64,000 nucleotides of DNA from Pectobacterium brasiliense (GTDB taxonomy: Bacteria > Pseudomonadota > Gammaproteobacteria > Enterobacterales > Enterobacteriaceae). Of this stretch, positions 8,701 to 16,036 are shown piece after piece. Where the stretch lies: assembly GCF_016950255.1 (NCBI RefSeq), contig NZ_JACGFN010000001.1:124001-188000 (forward strand), given 5' to 3'. Made by a program: the position numbers and the translations under genes. A model generated the notes under the pieces. It was not told the origin of the DNA. It did not search any database and was given only the letters and a program-made list of their open reading frames with translations. Within the stretch, counting starts at the first letter, position 1; the number at the start of each line of letters is the position of its first letter.

Positions 8701-9834
8701 AGTCATGCAGAGTTGTTGCAGTTATCTGAGTTGATGATAGCGCAACCCTCAAAACTTAAAAAGCCAACTTATCAAATTTGGCTGGTATGTGCTTATTTAT
8801 TCGCTCCAGACAAGTGTCAGGATCGATTTTTATCTGAATCAAAATCCACGGCGGAAATGATAGCGCTTATTCGTCAACTATCTGGTAAGGCGAAAAGAGG
8901 CCGTGGGAGTAGTGAGCAGCGTTTATCACTAACACAATTGGAAGCTATCATCACTGTCTCTGCTACTCATTTTCCTAATGCAGATCGAGTTGCAAGTAAC
9001 GACTCTAACTCAGCAAACAATTGGGAGTATGCTGATTTTATCAAAAGATTGATTGATGACGTTTCTTCTTTTTCCTCATACGATGCCGGTGAAGTATTTG
9101 AACGTTTATTATTACTGCCAGAATGTACAAGTTATCGGAATTATCTCTTGCACGCTCAAAGTAACCAGAAGGTGCGGTATCGGGAATCACAGTTTCAACA
9201 CACTAACTGGAAGCAAGCGTTGAATACGCTGAAAAATCAGACCCCAGCTAATGTAATGGATCTCTATGCGTTATTGTTAGATCATTTGCGGGATATCGCT
9301 AACCGAATTACTTATGAAAATACCGATATTTATAAACAGTTCTGGAATGAGAATGGCAATGGTCAAATTTTAGTGCCTAAGCCTGAAGAGAGCTGTCGGA
9401 ATTTTTTTCTGGAGCTGCTTAGAGCACGACTCCATCCGTTACAAATAACCTGTGAGCCAGAAGGCCACATGGTTTCGGGTAAAAGGGCTGATATCATCAT
9501 TTCACTTCCAGGAATAAAGATCCCCATTGAGATAAAGCGTGATTATCACCGGGACGTCTGGAGCGCGCTTAACGAGCAGCTGGACCAACTTTATACTACC
9601 AATCCCGATGCCGCAGGCTACGGCATCTATCTGGTCTTCTGGTTTGGTGCTTCTCGACCAAACGCTATCCCTCGCCCGGCGAAAGACACGCCACCCCCAG
9701 TAAACGCCACTACAATGGAGGACATTCTTAATGAAGCTGTGCCAATGGTTAAGCGAGACCGCCTGTCTGCGATAGTAATTGACGTATCAGGTGAGGCTAA
9801 TTCGACTGTTGAAACGCAAAAATCATCTAAGTAA
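5764..9834 (+). CDS. STAND (NACHT-like) ATPase with C-terminal PD-(D/E)XK nuclease motif
   Basis: A 1356-residue protein in three parts. Residues ~28-310 are a STAND NTPase: Walker A GDPGAGKT (35-42), Walker B TLFIDALDE (73-81), an arginine-containing strand VRISCRSQDW (107-116) and GYSHRTIAEYLAA (293-305), a motif that closes many NACHT modules. Residues ~330-1190 are long helical repeats with no family I can name, a plausible sensor. Near the C-terminus, KRADIIIS...PIEIKRD places D1243, E1256 and K1258 as in PD-(D/E)XK nucleases, followed by NEQLDQLY, resembling the Q-x-x-x-Y motif. ATG 5764 has AGGAG eight bases before it. The HEPN gene starts 12 bp downstream, so the two form an operon. 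A phage-sensing nuclease is inferred; unusually the nuclease is C-terminal, whereas Avs proteins carry effectors at the N-terminus. Confidence 0.75.
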   Translation: MLNRQVRQIYPQQDKDTQTVVFSDYSHFPNIVLLGDPGAGKTHLFKQFATLQEAKYLTVRHFLSGVPIDNQKTLFIDALDEKRSASNSSDVVDDIVRRLFSQTPQNVRISCRSQDWLGESDLSAFLPYFEQTGGYVVLHLQSLSKEEQTVILQANGVEHPKAFLAEAEKHAASEFLYNPQNLLMLAEAVKEGNWPRTRSELFHSATQFLLTEHSQEHTRLTSGIYTCDELKYPAGSICALCILSDVSGVSLLPNDIRPEYPSYRTISFFSHEIIRAALSRRVFSAGDELETVGYSHRTIAEYLAAKWLAGIVDKGLPMGRLRSMLGFEGYPSSELRGLHAWLAVFLPQYAQVFIEADPYGVLTYGDAASLPTVEKQNLLVALSKLSERDPWFRNHGLNSYLNGFVTVEMETLLRQIFRDPHSSFSLRMIVLESLSVTTPIVALSDDLINIAKSKDSSYAEKEEAITALIHFGVSGQKFSVRFFAELKDKNHDSIRLRNHIIQLLYQDYFVPQDIAQLLVDTLNITNERLPIGSLWRLNDIVPTADLLAIFEHLDRYHTAHSNDWYSSAKNHSEIVHFLEAGLLQILSEKSGYSASQIWLCLKVFYSYSHNHHYRSYDNVQKSIVQEIKNRSWQYEDIIDAAIISFTRYDTRYLFLHEFSESTFHLVPDELLLARFIHYLSHAQSDSEKIECIYRLAFATLYRCDTPPQDTFDFLSAYCHSNEQLLTVFDTSIICEIDDWRIKQNLSRIENKKKQEEVRCEDRLNFELCRQEIVSGQHLEWLKHISYIYYSKYSDVDDKLTPVQRCADILGAENVTDAISGLLAILNRSDLPTIDEVNCALLKREYYKWWYAVLAGSDELFKKHPDVKQWNEDLLTSLLALDVILALSTKDNNVVSDYSLPWKRDVILNKTAFFIKTYYHIINFCINNQLQDIRALNYLLNDTYIPIDYAVPLVMRLAKEHPDDVLHLQNLMGWLLAHPESHAELLQLSELMIAQPSKLKKPTYQIWLVCAYLFAPDKCQDRFLSESKSTAEMIALIRQLSGKAKRGRGSSEQRLSLTQLEAIITVSATHFPNADRVASNDSNSANNWEYADFIKRLIDDVSSFSSYDAGEVFERLLLLPECTSYRNYLLHAQSNQKVRYRESQFQHTNWKQALNTLKNQTPANVMDLYALLLDHLRDIANRITYENTDIYKQFWNENGNGQILVPKPEESCRNFFLELLRARLHPLQITCEPEGHMVSGKRADIIISLPGIKIPIEIKRDYHRDVWSALNEQLDQLYTTNPDAAGYGIYLVFWFGASRPNAIPRPAKDTPPPVNATTMEDILNEAVPMVKRDRLSAIVIDVSGEANSTVETQKSSK

Positions 9835-9846
9835 GGAAAGTGAATC

Positions 9847-11457
9847 ATGATTACAAAAGAACTTGTAGATGAAAGTCTCAATATTCACCGACTGGTTGAC
9901 TGTGGTGATTTTGACCTGGCATACCAGCAATCCGTTGTATTCCTGGAAAAACTGGGAAAAATAACGGTCAAGGGTGAAAATTATTTTATAGTGCTGGGGA
10001 ATGTGGCTGGCGGTCTTGTTGATATTGGGCAAATGAGCAACCATAAAAATGCAGCAGAGCTTGGTTTTAAGCTGATGGATGATAACAAGGAAGCATTAGC
10101 ACATGTACAAGGAGAGAGCCATTTTTATTATAATTATGGTAATGCCTTATCTAATAAGATAAGTGTCGATAATCCTCACGACCACACATTCCAGTCAATA
10201 GAAGAACTTGTTTCGTTAAAAAACATCTACTGGCGAGCCTTTAGATTCTCCTCACAAGAGAGCGAAGAGTTTCAGGCGGAACTGTCCGTTAATCTGGCCA
10301 ATTCGCTAAGAAGCCAATTTAGGCTGAGTGAGGCACTGAGATATTATGATCTCACTAATCACAAGGGATTAGATATACCACAGTCTTGGGTCAATCGTTC
10401 TGCCGCGCTCATTGAGCTAAACCTTGTTTCATCTTCATACTCCATTAAGCAATTGAAGGAGATACGAAAAGGTTATATTAATGCATCTGTTTCCAAAAAA
10501 ATCCCTCCACAATGGAAATCATTCTATCTTGGACGCATAGCACAAACAAACGATAAAATAGAAAAATGTATATCAGCAGACGGCGAAACGGACGAGCATG
10601 ATGACATGCTCACGCAACAGGAGTTTGACGCATTGAGTGCATACAGGCAATTCTGCCTAATAAATCATCTGACGCTGTCCGAGCACGGTCTTTATTGCCC
10701 CTGTGTGGGGAGTGCCACCGATAATCTTGTCATCTCTTCTTCTGGTGTAACCGGTGATTTTATTATTCCAATGGAGATGGCGTTAAACCGCTTTAAATCG
10801 GAATTTTCACTTGCCCGCCATCTCTATTTTGAATACCTTTACCCTCAGGATACGGATGAAATTAAAGAAGAATGCCATTTTCTGGAGTTACATAATGACG
10901 AGATCTTAGGCATTGATATTGAGAAGATCAGAACGGCATTTCGTCTGTGTTTTGGTATTCTCGATAAGATTGCGGTATGTATCTGTGAACTTTACAAAGT
11001 TTATCCACCTGCAAAGAAGGGTGGGTTACAGAAAAATATCTATTTTCAAAGCTTCTGGCAGTTAGACGTTGATAACAGAAGACAACGGTTTGAAGATATA
11101 AAGTCACCTGGACTTTTAGCATTATACAGCATTGCTACTGACCTGAATAAAAATAAAGGTGGCGAATTGGCTTTTTATAAAGAGTGGCGCAATGGTCTAG
11201 AGCATAAATTTTTGGTGGTACACAAAAGTGATAAAGCAGAAGATCTTTACCAGTCTTATGAATTGATTAAAGATATTCTTTTTATCAAAGAGGATGAGTT
11301 TATTCATCATTTCGGTCAGTTGATTCAGATTACCCGTTCAGCAATATTTTCATTTGCCTTTGTGGTTAGACATGAAGGTGAGAAACAAAAAAAAGAGAAT
11401 ATTCCTTATATTACCAATGAACTACATATGAAAAAGTATTCGTCAGAACCTAAGTAA
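9847..11457 (+). CDS. TPR-like protein with C-terminal HEPN domain (LA2681-like)
   Basis: A 536-residue protein. Residues ~1-230 are helical hairpins resembling tetratricopeptide repeats (HFYYNYGNALSN, ELSVNLANSLRSQFRLSEAL). A central linker contains HGLYCPCVG. Residues ~300-510 are all-helical with the HEPN motif RNGLEH, an R-x4-H from R448 to H453. HEPN domains with this motif are usually metal-independent RNases; the overall layout recalls the LA2681-like HEPN family. Start ATG 9847 has AAGGAAAG upstream. It is 12 bp behind the STAND nuclease gene on the same strand, so the two products probably work together, with RNA cleavage as a second effector or as a regulated toxin. Composition is AT-richer than the chromosome. 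Confidence 0.7.
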   Translation: MITKELVDESLNIHRLVDCGDFDLAYQQSVVFLEKLGKITVKGENYFIVLGNVAGGLVDIGQMSNHKNAAELGFKLMDDNKEALAHVQGESHFYYNYGNALSNKISVDNPHDHTFQSIEELVSLKNIYWRAFRFSSQESEEFQAELSVNLANSLRSQFRLSEALRYYDLTNHKGLDIPQSWVNRSAALIELNLVSSSYSIKQLKEIRKGYINASVSKKIPPQWKSFYLGRIAQTNDKIEKCISADGETDEHDDMLTQQEFDALSAYRQFCLINHLTLSEHGLYCPCVGSATDNLVISSSGVTGDFIIPMEMALNRFKSEFSLARHLYFEYLYPQDTDEIKEECHFLELHNDEILGIDIEKIRTAFRLCFGILDKIAVCICELYKVYPPAKKGGLQKNIYFQSFWQLDVDNRRQRFEDIKSPGLLALYSIATDLNKNKGGELAFYKEWRNGLEHKFLVVHKSDKAEDLYQSYELIKDILFIKEDEFIHHFGQLIQITRSAIFSFAFVVRHEGEKQKKENIPYITNELHMKKYSSEPK

Positions 11458-11912
11458 AAGGCAGCAAGCGAAGCACTATTTAAACCCTGCTGCAAAACTA
11501 CCCATCCACTATTAGAGAATCTTTGGCACTCCAGCTTCCGCTTTTGGCACATAGCAGGCCGTCGAGTTTAGCCGATCTCTAGTAGTGTTTGACTCGGTCA
11601 TAGATCGAAACCGTCCCCAATCTACCATTTTAAGCACATTCCCCATACCATATCCCGCCGTGCCGACTGCGCAAAAAACCTTAGCATTTCTATACATGCG
11701 TACCGACCAAAAAATTGATTTCAAATTGAATAAAATGAGGCGTGGCGCGGGTTTCAGCGAGGTACAAAGTTCGCACAGCAATGCGCACAACTGCGTACCA
11801 TATTGCGCATTTTTCCGCACCCGCTCAGTGTCGTTTTGCGCACTTTCTTGCTGGCGATGGTTTAACCCATCATGATTTTTGTGTGCGCAAATTCTTATAG
11901 ATAAGCAAAAGT
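11458..11912. other. Non-coding stretch with clustered TGCGCA sites
   Basis: No gene is convincing here. Two overlapping opposite-strand frames of about 100 codons lack clear domains or ribosome-binding sites. The palindrome TGCGCA occurs at 11668, 11782, 11804, 11837 and 11884 (first bases), four of them within 108 bp. Together with the adjacent iterons this looks like part of the element's replication or regulatory region rather than a gene. Confidence 0.4.
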
Positions 11913-12171
11913 GGGTCGGTTCGGTAGGTTCAGTCGGTTCACGTAATCAACTGATTGATAGATAGGGTAATTATTTTCAGAATTGAACCGACCTATGGGT
12001 AGGTTCACGCGGTGTGTAAGTCGGTTCATCAAGCCAGCCAGAAAAGGGGCGTTTGATTAGGTCGGTTCAAAATGGCTAAAGTCGGTTCAGGGTCGGTTCA
12101 CTATTCAAATAAAAATAATGATAAATCAAAGCATTAAAATAATGAACCGACTGAACCTACCGAACCGACCC
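11913..12171. repeat. Iteron cluster, putative replication origin of the element
   Basis: Twelve copies of a 9-bp motif GTCGGTTCA or near variants (GTAGGTTCA, GTCGGTTCG) lie in 259 bp. Eight are direct (first bases 11915, 11924, 11933, 11999, 12020, 12061, 12081, 12092) and four inverted (11984, 12143, 12152, 12161). The outer triplets form a perfect 29-bp inverted repeat, 11913-11941 against 12143-12171. Between them lie AT-rich segments. The cluster ends 20 bp from the stop codon of the primase gene. In phage P4 the alpha protein binds repeated short sites at ori and crr, so these are probably primase-binding origin iterons. Confidence 0.7.
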
Positions 12172-12191
12172 TATTTTACCTTACGTGTGAT

Positions 12192-14798
12192 TTACTCTTC
12201 CTCGTCGTCGAGCGTCATGAGCACTACAAAGCGCGGCTGCTTGCCGTCAATCCGCAGTGATTTACGTGTGATGCCTTTGGCGGGTTTGTCCAGCATTCCA
12301 GCATCGGCCAGCACCTGCGCAAACGCTGTGGCATTGGCACCAGCGGCAATTTCGTTATTGAACACAGCGGGGAAGGTGTGAAATACCAGCGTATCGGCTC
12401 CTGGCTTTTTCACCCGATAACCTGCCAGATCTTTAATGGGTAAATCGCGTGGATCAGGGTTGGGGTGAGGTAAATAGCGGCTGTAGCCAAACTGGTGCAA
12501 AAAGGCGTCAGCCTGTTCTACCCAGGCTTTGGCTTCACGGTTGCCCATGCCAAATTCATTTACCCAAGCATAGAAGCTGTGTTGTAGCGCATCGTGGCAT
12601 TCTTGCGCTGTCCAGCCGGTAAAAGAGGCTGAGAGCAACAAAGACGCTTCCAGTACGGCAAAACGTGACGCCACGCGTCGCACTTGTTCGCTTGCATCAT
12701 CGGGCAAGAGTGACAACCAGCGCCGCTCTGTTTCACGATAGGTTGCCAGCGCATTTTCTTTCTGGCTGGCAAGGTGGGCGATCCATGCCCGACCGACCGC
12801 GCCATAATGGGCGTTGCTGGCATCGCGGATCGCGTCGGCATGGGCTTTGCCGTCCTGATAGCCATGAAATACCGTCGCTTTGGTGATCGGGACGTTCAGC
12901 AAGCGCACCAACTGACCGGCATTCACTCGCCCGCCATCAGCGCGAATATAGCTTTCCAGGTCGATCTCGCCGGTACTGAACGCCATTGCCCGCCAGCGTT
13001 TTAGCTCTCGGTTGCCGCCTTCTCTGGCTCCCTGAATCTTACCCACGCCGTTAAACAGCGTATAGGCGGCATCGGCCACGGCTTTACGATTGCTGCCTTG
13101 CCCGATTTCATCCAGTGGCATAAAACCGTCATTGTGAGCGGCGGCTTCGTTCACCAGCCCCAGCGCGGTGGAGTACCACGTGAGTTTAAGCGCATTAGGA
13201 TCGCCATAGACGGAAGAGGCGATATTGCTAGTGGTGGTTTTGCCCGCAGAGGAACCGCCAAACAGGTGGACGCCGAACCCGTCCGCGTTTACTAGCCCGA
13301 TAAGCGGTGCGGCAAAGGCGCAGGCGATCCCCAGCATCATGGAGGGATTACCCTGTGCCAATGCTGCGACGTTTTCGCGCCAGCTTTGCGCTGTTCCGCT
13401 GGTGGCATAACCTTTGGCCGCGCCCGATTTACCGTTGAACAAGACGGGAATGCTCGGCGTACCGATAACGGAACCGTCCGGCATCAGGTAAGCGCCATAC
13501 TGCCAGCCGGTGGCGATGGCGATTGCCCAGCGACAACCCGAATGACTGCGACACAAGTGATCGGCCAGTATTGCCCGTAACCCGCCTTTGGCCGTGACTG
13601 CCAGCCCACCCGCACGTAATCGCGCCCAGCCTTCACGTTCGCCAATATCTCGCATTGGAATGGCTTCGGTGCGGGGTTGGTTCTCACCGCTTGGCGTCCA
13701 GCTTAAAACCAGATAACGTTCTGACTCATCCGATCCGATACCCGCTACCGTAATAGGGTCAGACAGCCAGCTCTCACGCTCGATAATGTCGCCGCTGTCA
13801 TGGTCAGTCTTCGGCTCTACCCAATACAGCCCACCATGACGAATATCTGCGTAAGGTTTTAAGGGGGAAGCGGAAGACGGCTGCTGTTTTTGTCCAGGCT
13901 GATAAAGTGAAGCGGCAAAAGCCGATATCGATTCCGCCGCGCCATGTTGCTGGTAGTAATCATTCCAGTCTGCTTTTTCAGTTATCGGCGGGAGTGCCAC
14001 CCAACCGTTTACCGCCAGTGCCGCTTTTTCAGCAGCGATTTTTCCGGTATTACTACCATCAGGTTTGTTGTCATTGTCCGCAGCAAGGATGATTTTGGCG
14101 TTCGGCCAGACAGCACGACAAGACCGCGCAACGTGGATCAGATTCCCACTATCTAATGCGCTGATAGCGACACCTTGCATCAGTAACGATGCCGTAATCG
14201 CTGTAGCGTAACCTTCGGCAATGATCACCGTGTCCGCGTGTTCGGGTAGGGTACTAACGGGAATGAATGCGCCTTTCTTGCGGCTACCGGCAATCAGCTT
14301 TTTCTCGCCATTAGGCTTGATTAGCTGTGCGCCAGTGGCGGTTCCGTCCATGTTTTGCAGCACCAGCAACAGGGAACCATCATTTAAGAGTAGTGAGGGG
14401 CGTTGCAGCCCCTTATTCAGTAGATAGTCAGATTGACCGGATACCGCCTTTGCCACCAGCGAATTTACTCGTTCGGTTATTATACGATGATCCGGCTTTT
14501 CACTGGCAGGGGTAATGACGGGCAACGGAAGCGCCAGCACCTTGGCGACCTGTTCCGCTGCTTGTCTCGCGCCACACTTATTCACTTTCATCACCAGATC
14601 TAGCCCGGTTCCTGCACCGCAGTGAGAACAAAAATAGGTTCCACGACCTTCTTTATCGTCAAAACGGTAGCGGGTATTCCCGCCACAGTTGGGGCATTCA
14701 CTTTCCTGCCGATTGGTCGAGATGCCTAATCGCTGCAAAATCCCTTCCCAATGGCCGTTGGCTTTTGCCCGCACGTCTTGAATAAACGTGTTGCTCAT
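12192..14798 (-). CDS. P4 alpha-like primase-helicase (zinc finger, TOPRIM, DUF927)
   Basis: An 868-residue replication protein of P4-type satellites. A zinc ribbon has Cys at 35, 38, 57 and 60 (CPNCGG...FCSHCG). A TOPRIM primase core follows, with IIAEGYATA near 193-201 and the acidic AADNDNKPDGSNTG near 240. The C-terminal half is a DUF927 helicase-like module: Walker A GGSSAGKT at 514-521 and the acidic MPLDEIGQG. It should unwind and prime the excised element at the adjacent iterons. The start ATG 14798 overlaps the stop of the preceding 55-residue gene by 4 bp (ATGA), so translation is coupled. Base composition is GC-richer than the cargo genes, showing that the element is a mosaic. Confidence 0.9.
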   Translation of the reverse strand: MSNTFIQDVRAKANGHWEGILQRLGISTNRQESECPNCGGNTRYRFDDKEGRGTYFCSHCGAGTGLDLVMKVNKCGARQAAEQVAKVLALPLPVITPASEKPDHRIITERVNSLVAKAVSGQSDYLLNKGLQRPSLLLNDGSLLLVLQNMDGTATGAQLIKPNGEKKLIAGSRKKGAFIPVSTLPEHADTVIIAEGYATAITASLLMQGVAISALDSGNLIHVARSCRAVWPNAKIILAADNDNKPDGSNTGKIAAEKAALAVNGWVALPPITEKADWNDYYQQHGAAESISAFAASLYQPGQKQQPSSASPLKPYADIRHGGLYWVEPKTDHDSGDIIERESWLSDPITVAGIGSDESERYLVLSWTPSGENQPRTEAIPMRDIGEREGWARLRAGGLAVTAKGGLRAILADHLCRSHSGCRWAIAIATGWQYGAYLMPDGSVIGTPSIPVLFNGKSGAAKGYATSGTAQSWRENVAALAQGNPSMMLGIACAFAAPLIGLVNADGFGVHLFGGSSAGKTTTSNIASSVYGDPNALKLTWYSTALGLVNEAAAHNDGFMPLDEIGQGSNRKAVADAAYTLFNGVGKIQGAREGGNRELKRWRAMAFSTGEIDLESYIRADGGRVNAGQLVRLLNVPITKATVFHGYQDGKAHADAIRDASNAHYGAVGRAWIAHLASQKENALATYRETERRWLSLLPDDASEQVRRVASRFAVLEASLLLSASFTGWTAQECHDALQHSFYAWVNEFGMGNREAKAWVEQADAFLHQFGYSRYLPHPNPDPRDLPIKDLAGYRVKKPGADTLVFHTFPAVFNNEIAAGANATAFAQVLADAGMLDKPAKGITRKSLRIDGKQPRFVVLMTLDDEEE

Positions 14799-14962
14799 GC
14801 GGCTTCATCCTCCTGCGCACGATGCAGCGCATCAAGCCGTTCGGCAAGAATGAACATCAGGATCTCTTTTGCCTGCGGCTCCCTTAATTCCACGATGGCA
14901 TAAGCCAACGCACGGCACTGGTCGATCAGTTCTTCCTGTTCCAGCGGTGTGTTATCAAACAT
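14795..14962 (-). CDS. Small acidic satellite protein upstream of primase
   Basis: A 55-residue acidic, helical protein (begins MFDNTPLEQEELIDQC, ends EDEAA). A very strong ribosome-binding site, AGGAGG, sits six bases before ATG 14962, which is why this internal start is preferred over the long upstream extension of the same frame. Its start overlaps the stop of the Icd-like frame by 8 bp and its stop overlaps the primase start by 4 bp, so three genes are chained by coupling. Similar small proteins precede the primase in many P4-like islands; their function is unknown. Confidence 0.75.
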   Translation of the reverse strand: MFDNTPLEQEELIDQCRALAYAIVELREPQAKEILMFILAERLDALHRAQEDEAA

Positions 14963-15574
14963 GACGCACCTCCTGGACGGGAAGGCGACCAGCAAAGAAC
15001 AGAATAAAATCAGGCTCAAAATACTGACGAGCGGATCGCTCATTTGGGGCAACAATGGCTTTACGGTGCGGTTTTTCGTGCGGCGCTGTGCGGTAGACCG
15101 CCAGAAAGAGAAAGGTGAAATGAGGGTGAAACGGGGTAGGGGTAGCAACCATAGCGGTGGCCTCTTGTACGGGTTTGAAAACCCCACCACTCCGCTGCTA
15201 AACAGGGTGGTGGGACGTAACAGGGTTAGCAGACCGGCGTACAAGAAACCGGCGAGCCCGAAGGCTCCCCCATTACGCCCCACCATAATTTGGGCATAAC
15301 ATGGTTTACGGACGTAAAAAAACCGCATGAAACTAAAGCGGTCGTCCGCTTGTACATTCAGGCTGCTAAACCTGGTCGCCGATTTTGCGGCAACGGTGAA
15401 ACGATAAGCCAGATGCCCCGCCAGCGTCAATACGTTTTGTCTTGGTTTTGCTAAGCGTTGCGCATTTTCCAGAGTGGTAGAAATAGACTCGCTATTGTGT
15501 ATAAAAAGGGCTATTCCCTGATTTTGGGCGTAACAATGCCCGTTCCAGCCAGCGCCAGATTTTTGGAACATCAT
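14795..15574 (-). CDS. Ash-like open frame overlapping the Icd-like gene
   Basis: A 259-codon open frame whose first ~150 residues include LTLAGHLAYRFTVAAKSATR and CYAQIMVGRNGGAF, a pattern I associate with the Ash family of P4 satellites. The first candidate starts (ATGATG at 15569-15574) have no good ribosome-binding site. The real product may start or end inside this frame, because the last 55 codons are the separately translated acidic protein and the middle is also read in another frame as the Icd-like protein. I list it because such overlaps are common in P4-like elements, but its expression is uncertain. Confidence 0.4.
   Translation of the reverse strand: MMFQKSGAGWNGHCYAQNQGIALFIHNSESISTTLENAQRLAKPRQNVLTLAGHLAYRFTVAAKSATRFSSLNVQADDRFSFMRFFYVRKPCYAQIMVGRNGGAFGLAGFLYAGLLTLLRPTTLFSSGVVGFSNPYKRPPLWLLPLPRFTLISPFSFWRSTAQRRTKNRTVKPLLPQMSDPLVSILSLILFCSLLVAFPSRRCVMFDNTPLEQEELIDQCRALAYAIVELREPQAKEILMFILAERLDALHRAQEDEAA
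14955..15152 (-). CDS. Icd-like protein (host cell-division inhibitor family)
   Basis: A 65-residue frame from ATG 15152. The sequence MVATPTPFHPHFTFLFLAVYR, then a segment of basic residues (KPHRKAIVAPNERSARQ) and the end FFAGRLPVQEVRHV match the conserved C-terminal block of proteins annotated as Icd-like host cell-division inhibitors in P4-like islands, after Icd of phage P1. Whether it really inhibits division here is not shown. It is read in a different frame from the ash-like ORF that covers the same bases, and its stop overlaps the start of the next gene, suggesting translational coupling. The protein could start further upstream by frameshifting from the ash-like frame. Confidence 0.6.
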   Translation of the reverse strand: MVATPTPFHPHFTFLFLAVYRTAPHEKPHRKAIVAPNERSARQYFEPDFILFFAGRLPVQEVRHV

Positions 15575-15627
15575 ATTTTTTGATTCCGATATGCCGCTAT
15601 CGCGGCAATAAAAATGGATGTGTCGGC

Positions 15628-15843
15628 TTATGCGGTTTCGGTTTGCTGGTCACGCTCGGCAATACGTTGCCTTAACCAGTCGCTAACTTCATCCTCGAAC
15701 CAGCCTACGCGCCGTAAGCCAACCCGAAACCCTTTGGGAAATTCTCCGGCATTGATCATTTCCTGAAAGCTGCTGTCCGAGCTAACGCGCAGAATGGCTT
15801 TCACTTCTTTCTTTAACAGGATTTTTCTGTCTAACAGGTTCAT
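15628..15843 (-). CDS. AlpA-family excisionase/transcriptional regulator
   Basis: A 71-residue winged helix-turn-helix protein of the AlpA/MerR-like type. After LLKKEVKAILRVSSDSSFQEMI comes the helix-turn-helix with GEFPKGFRVGLRRVGWFEDEVSDWL, where the G-x-R-x-x-GW-x-x-x-EV-x-W core is diagnostic. In P4-like elements such proteins switch on the integrase and act as excision directionality factors. It sits between the replication block and the integrase, all on the minus strand. A frameshifted relic of the same gene is at 1362-1432 in the left element. Start ATG 15843 is the one conserved between both copies. Confidence 0.9.
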   Translation of the reverse strand: MNLLDRKILLKKEVKAILRVSSDSSFQEMINAGEFPKGFRVGLRRVGWFEDEVSDWLRQRIAERDQQTETA

Positions 15844-16036
15844 ACGTGCTTATCTCCAATGAAACCGGCGTTGCCCGGTCAGTGCAGATAGTTAAACGGT
15901 TTTGTGGGCTAAAGGGTGGTAGGCAATAAAGAGAGTTGGTAAGAGAGAAAATCAAATGAGGTAAAGCATTATGCGAGTTTGGTAACGGCCACCGTCTAAC
16001 ATGGCCGTTATTCTGTCACTGATGCAAATAAGGGCG

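Noticed and set aside
11512..11875. Two ~100-codon frames on opposite strands between the HEPN gene and the iterons
   Set aside because: They overlap each other, have no ribosome-binding site and no domain. The area looks regulatory. I kept it as a non-coding stretch, though conservation in other elements could change this.
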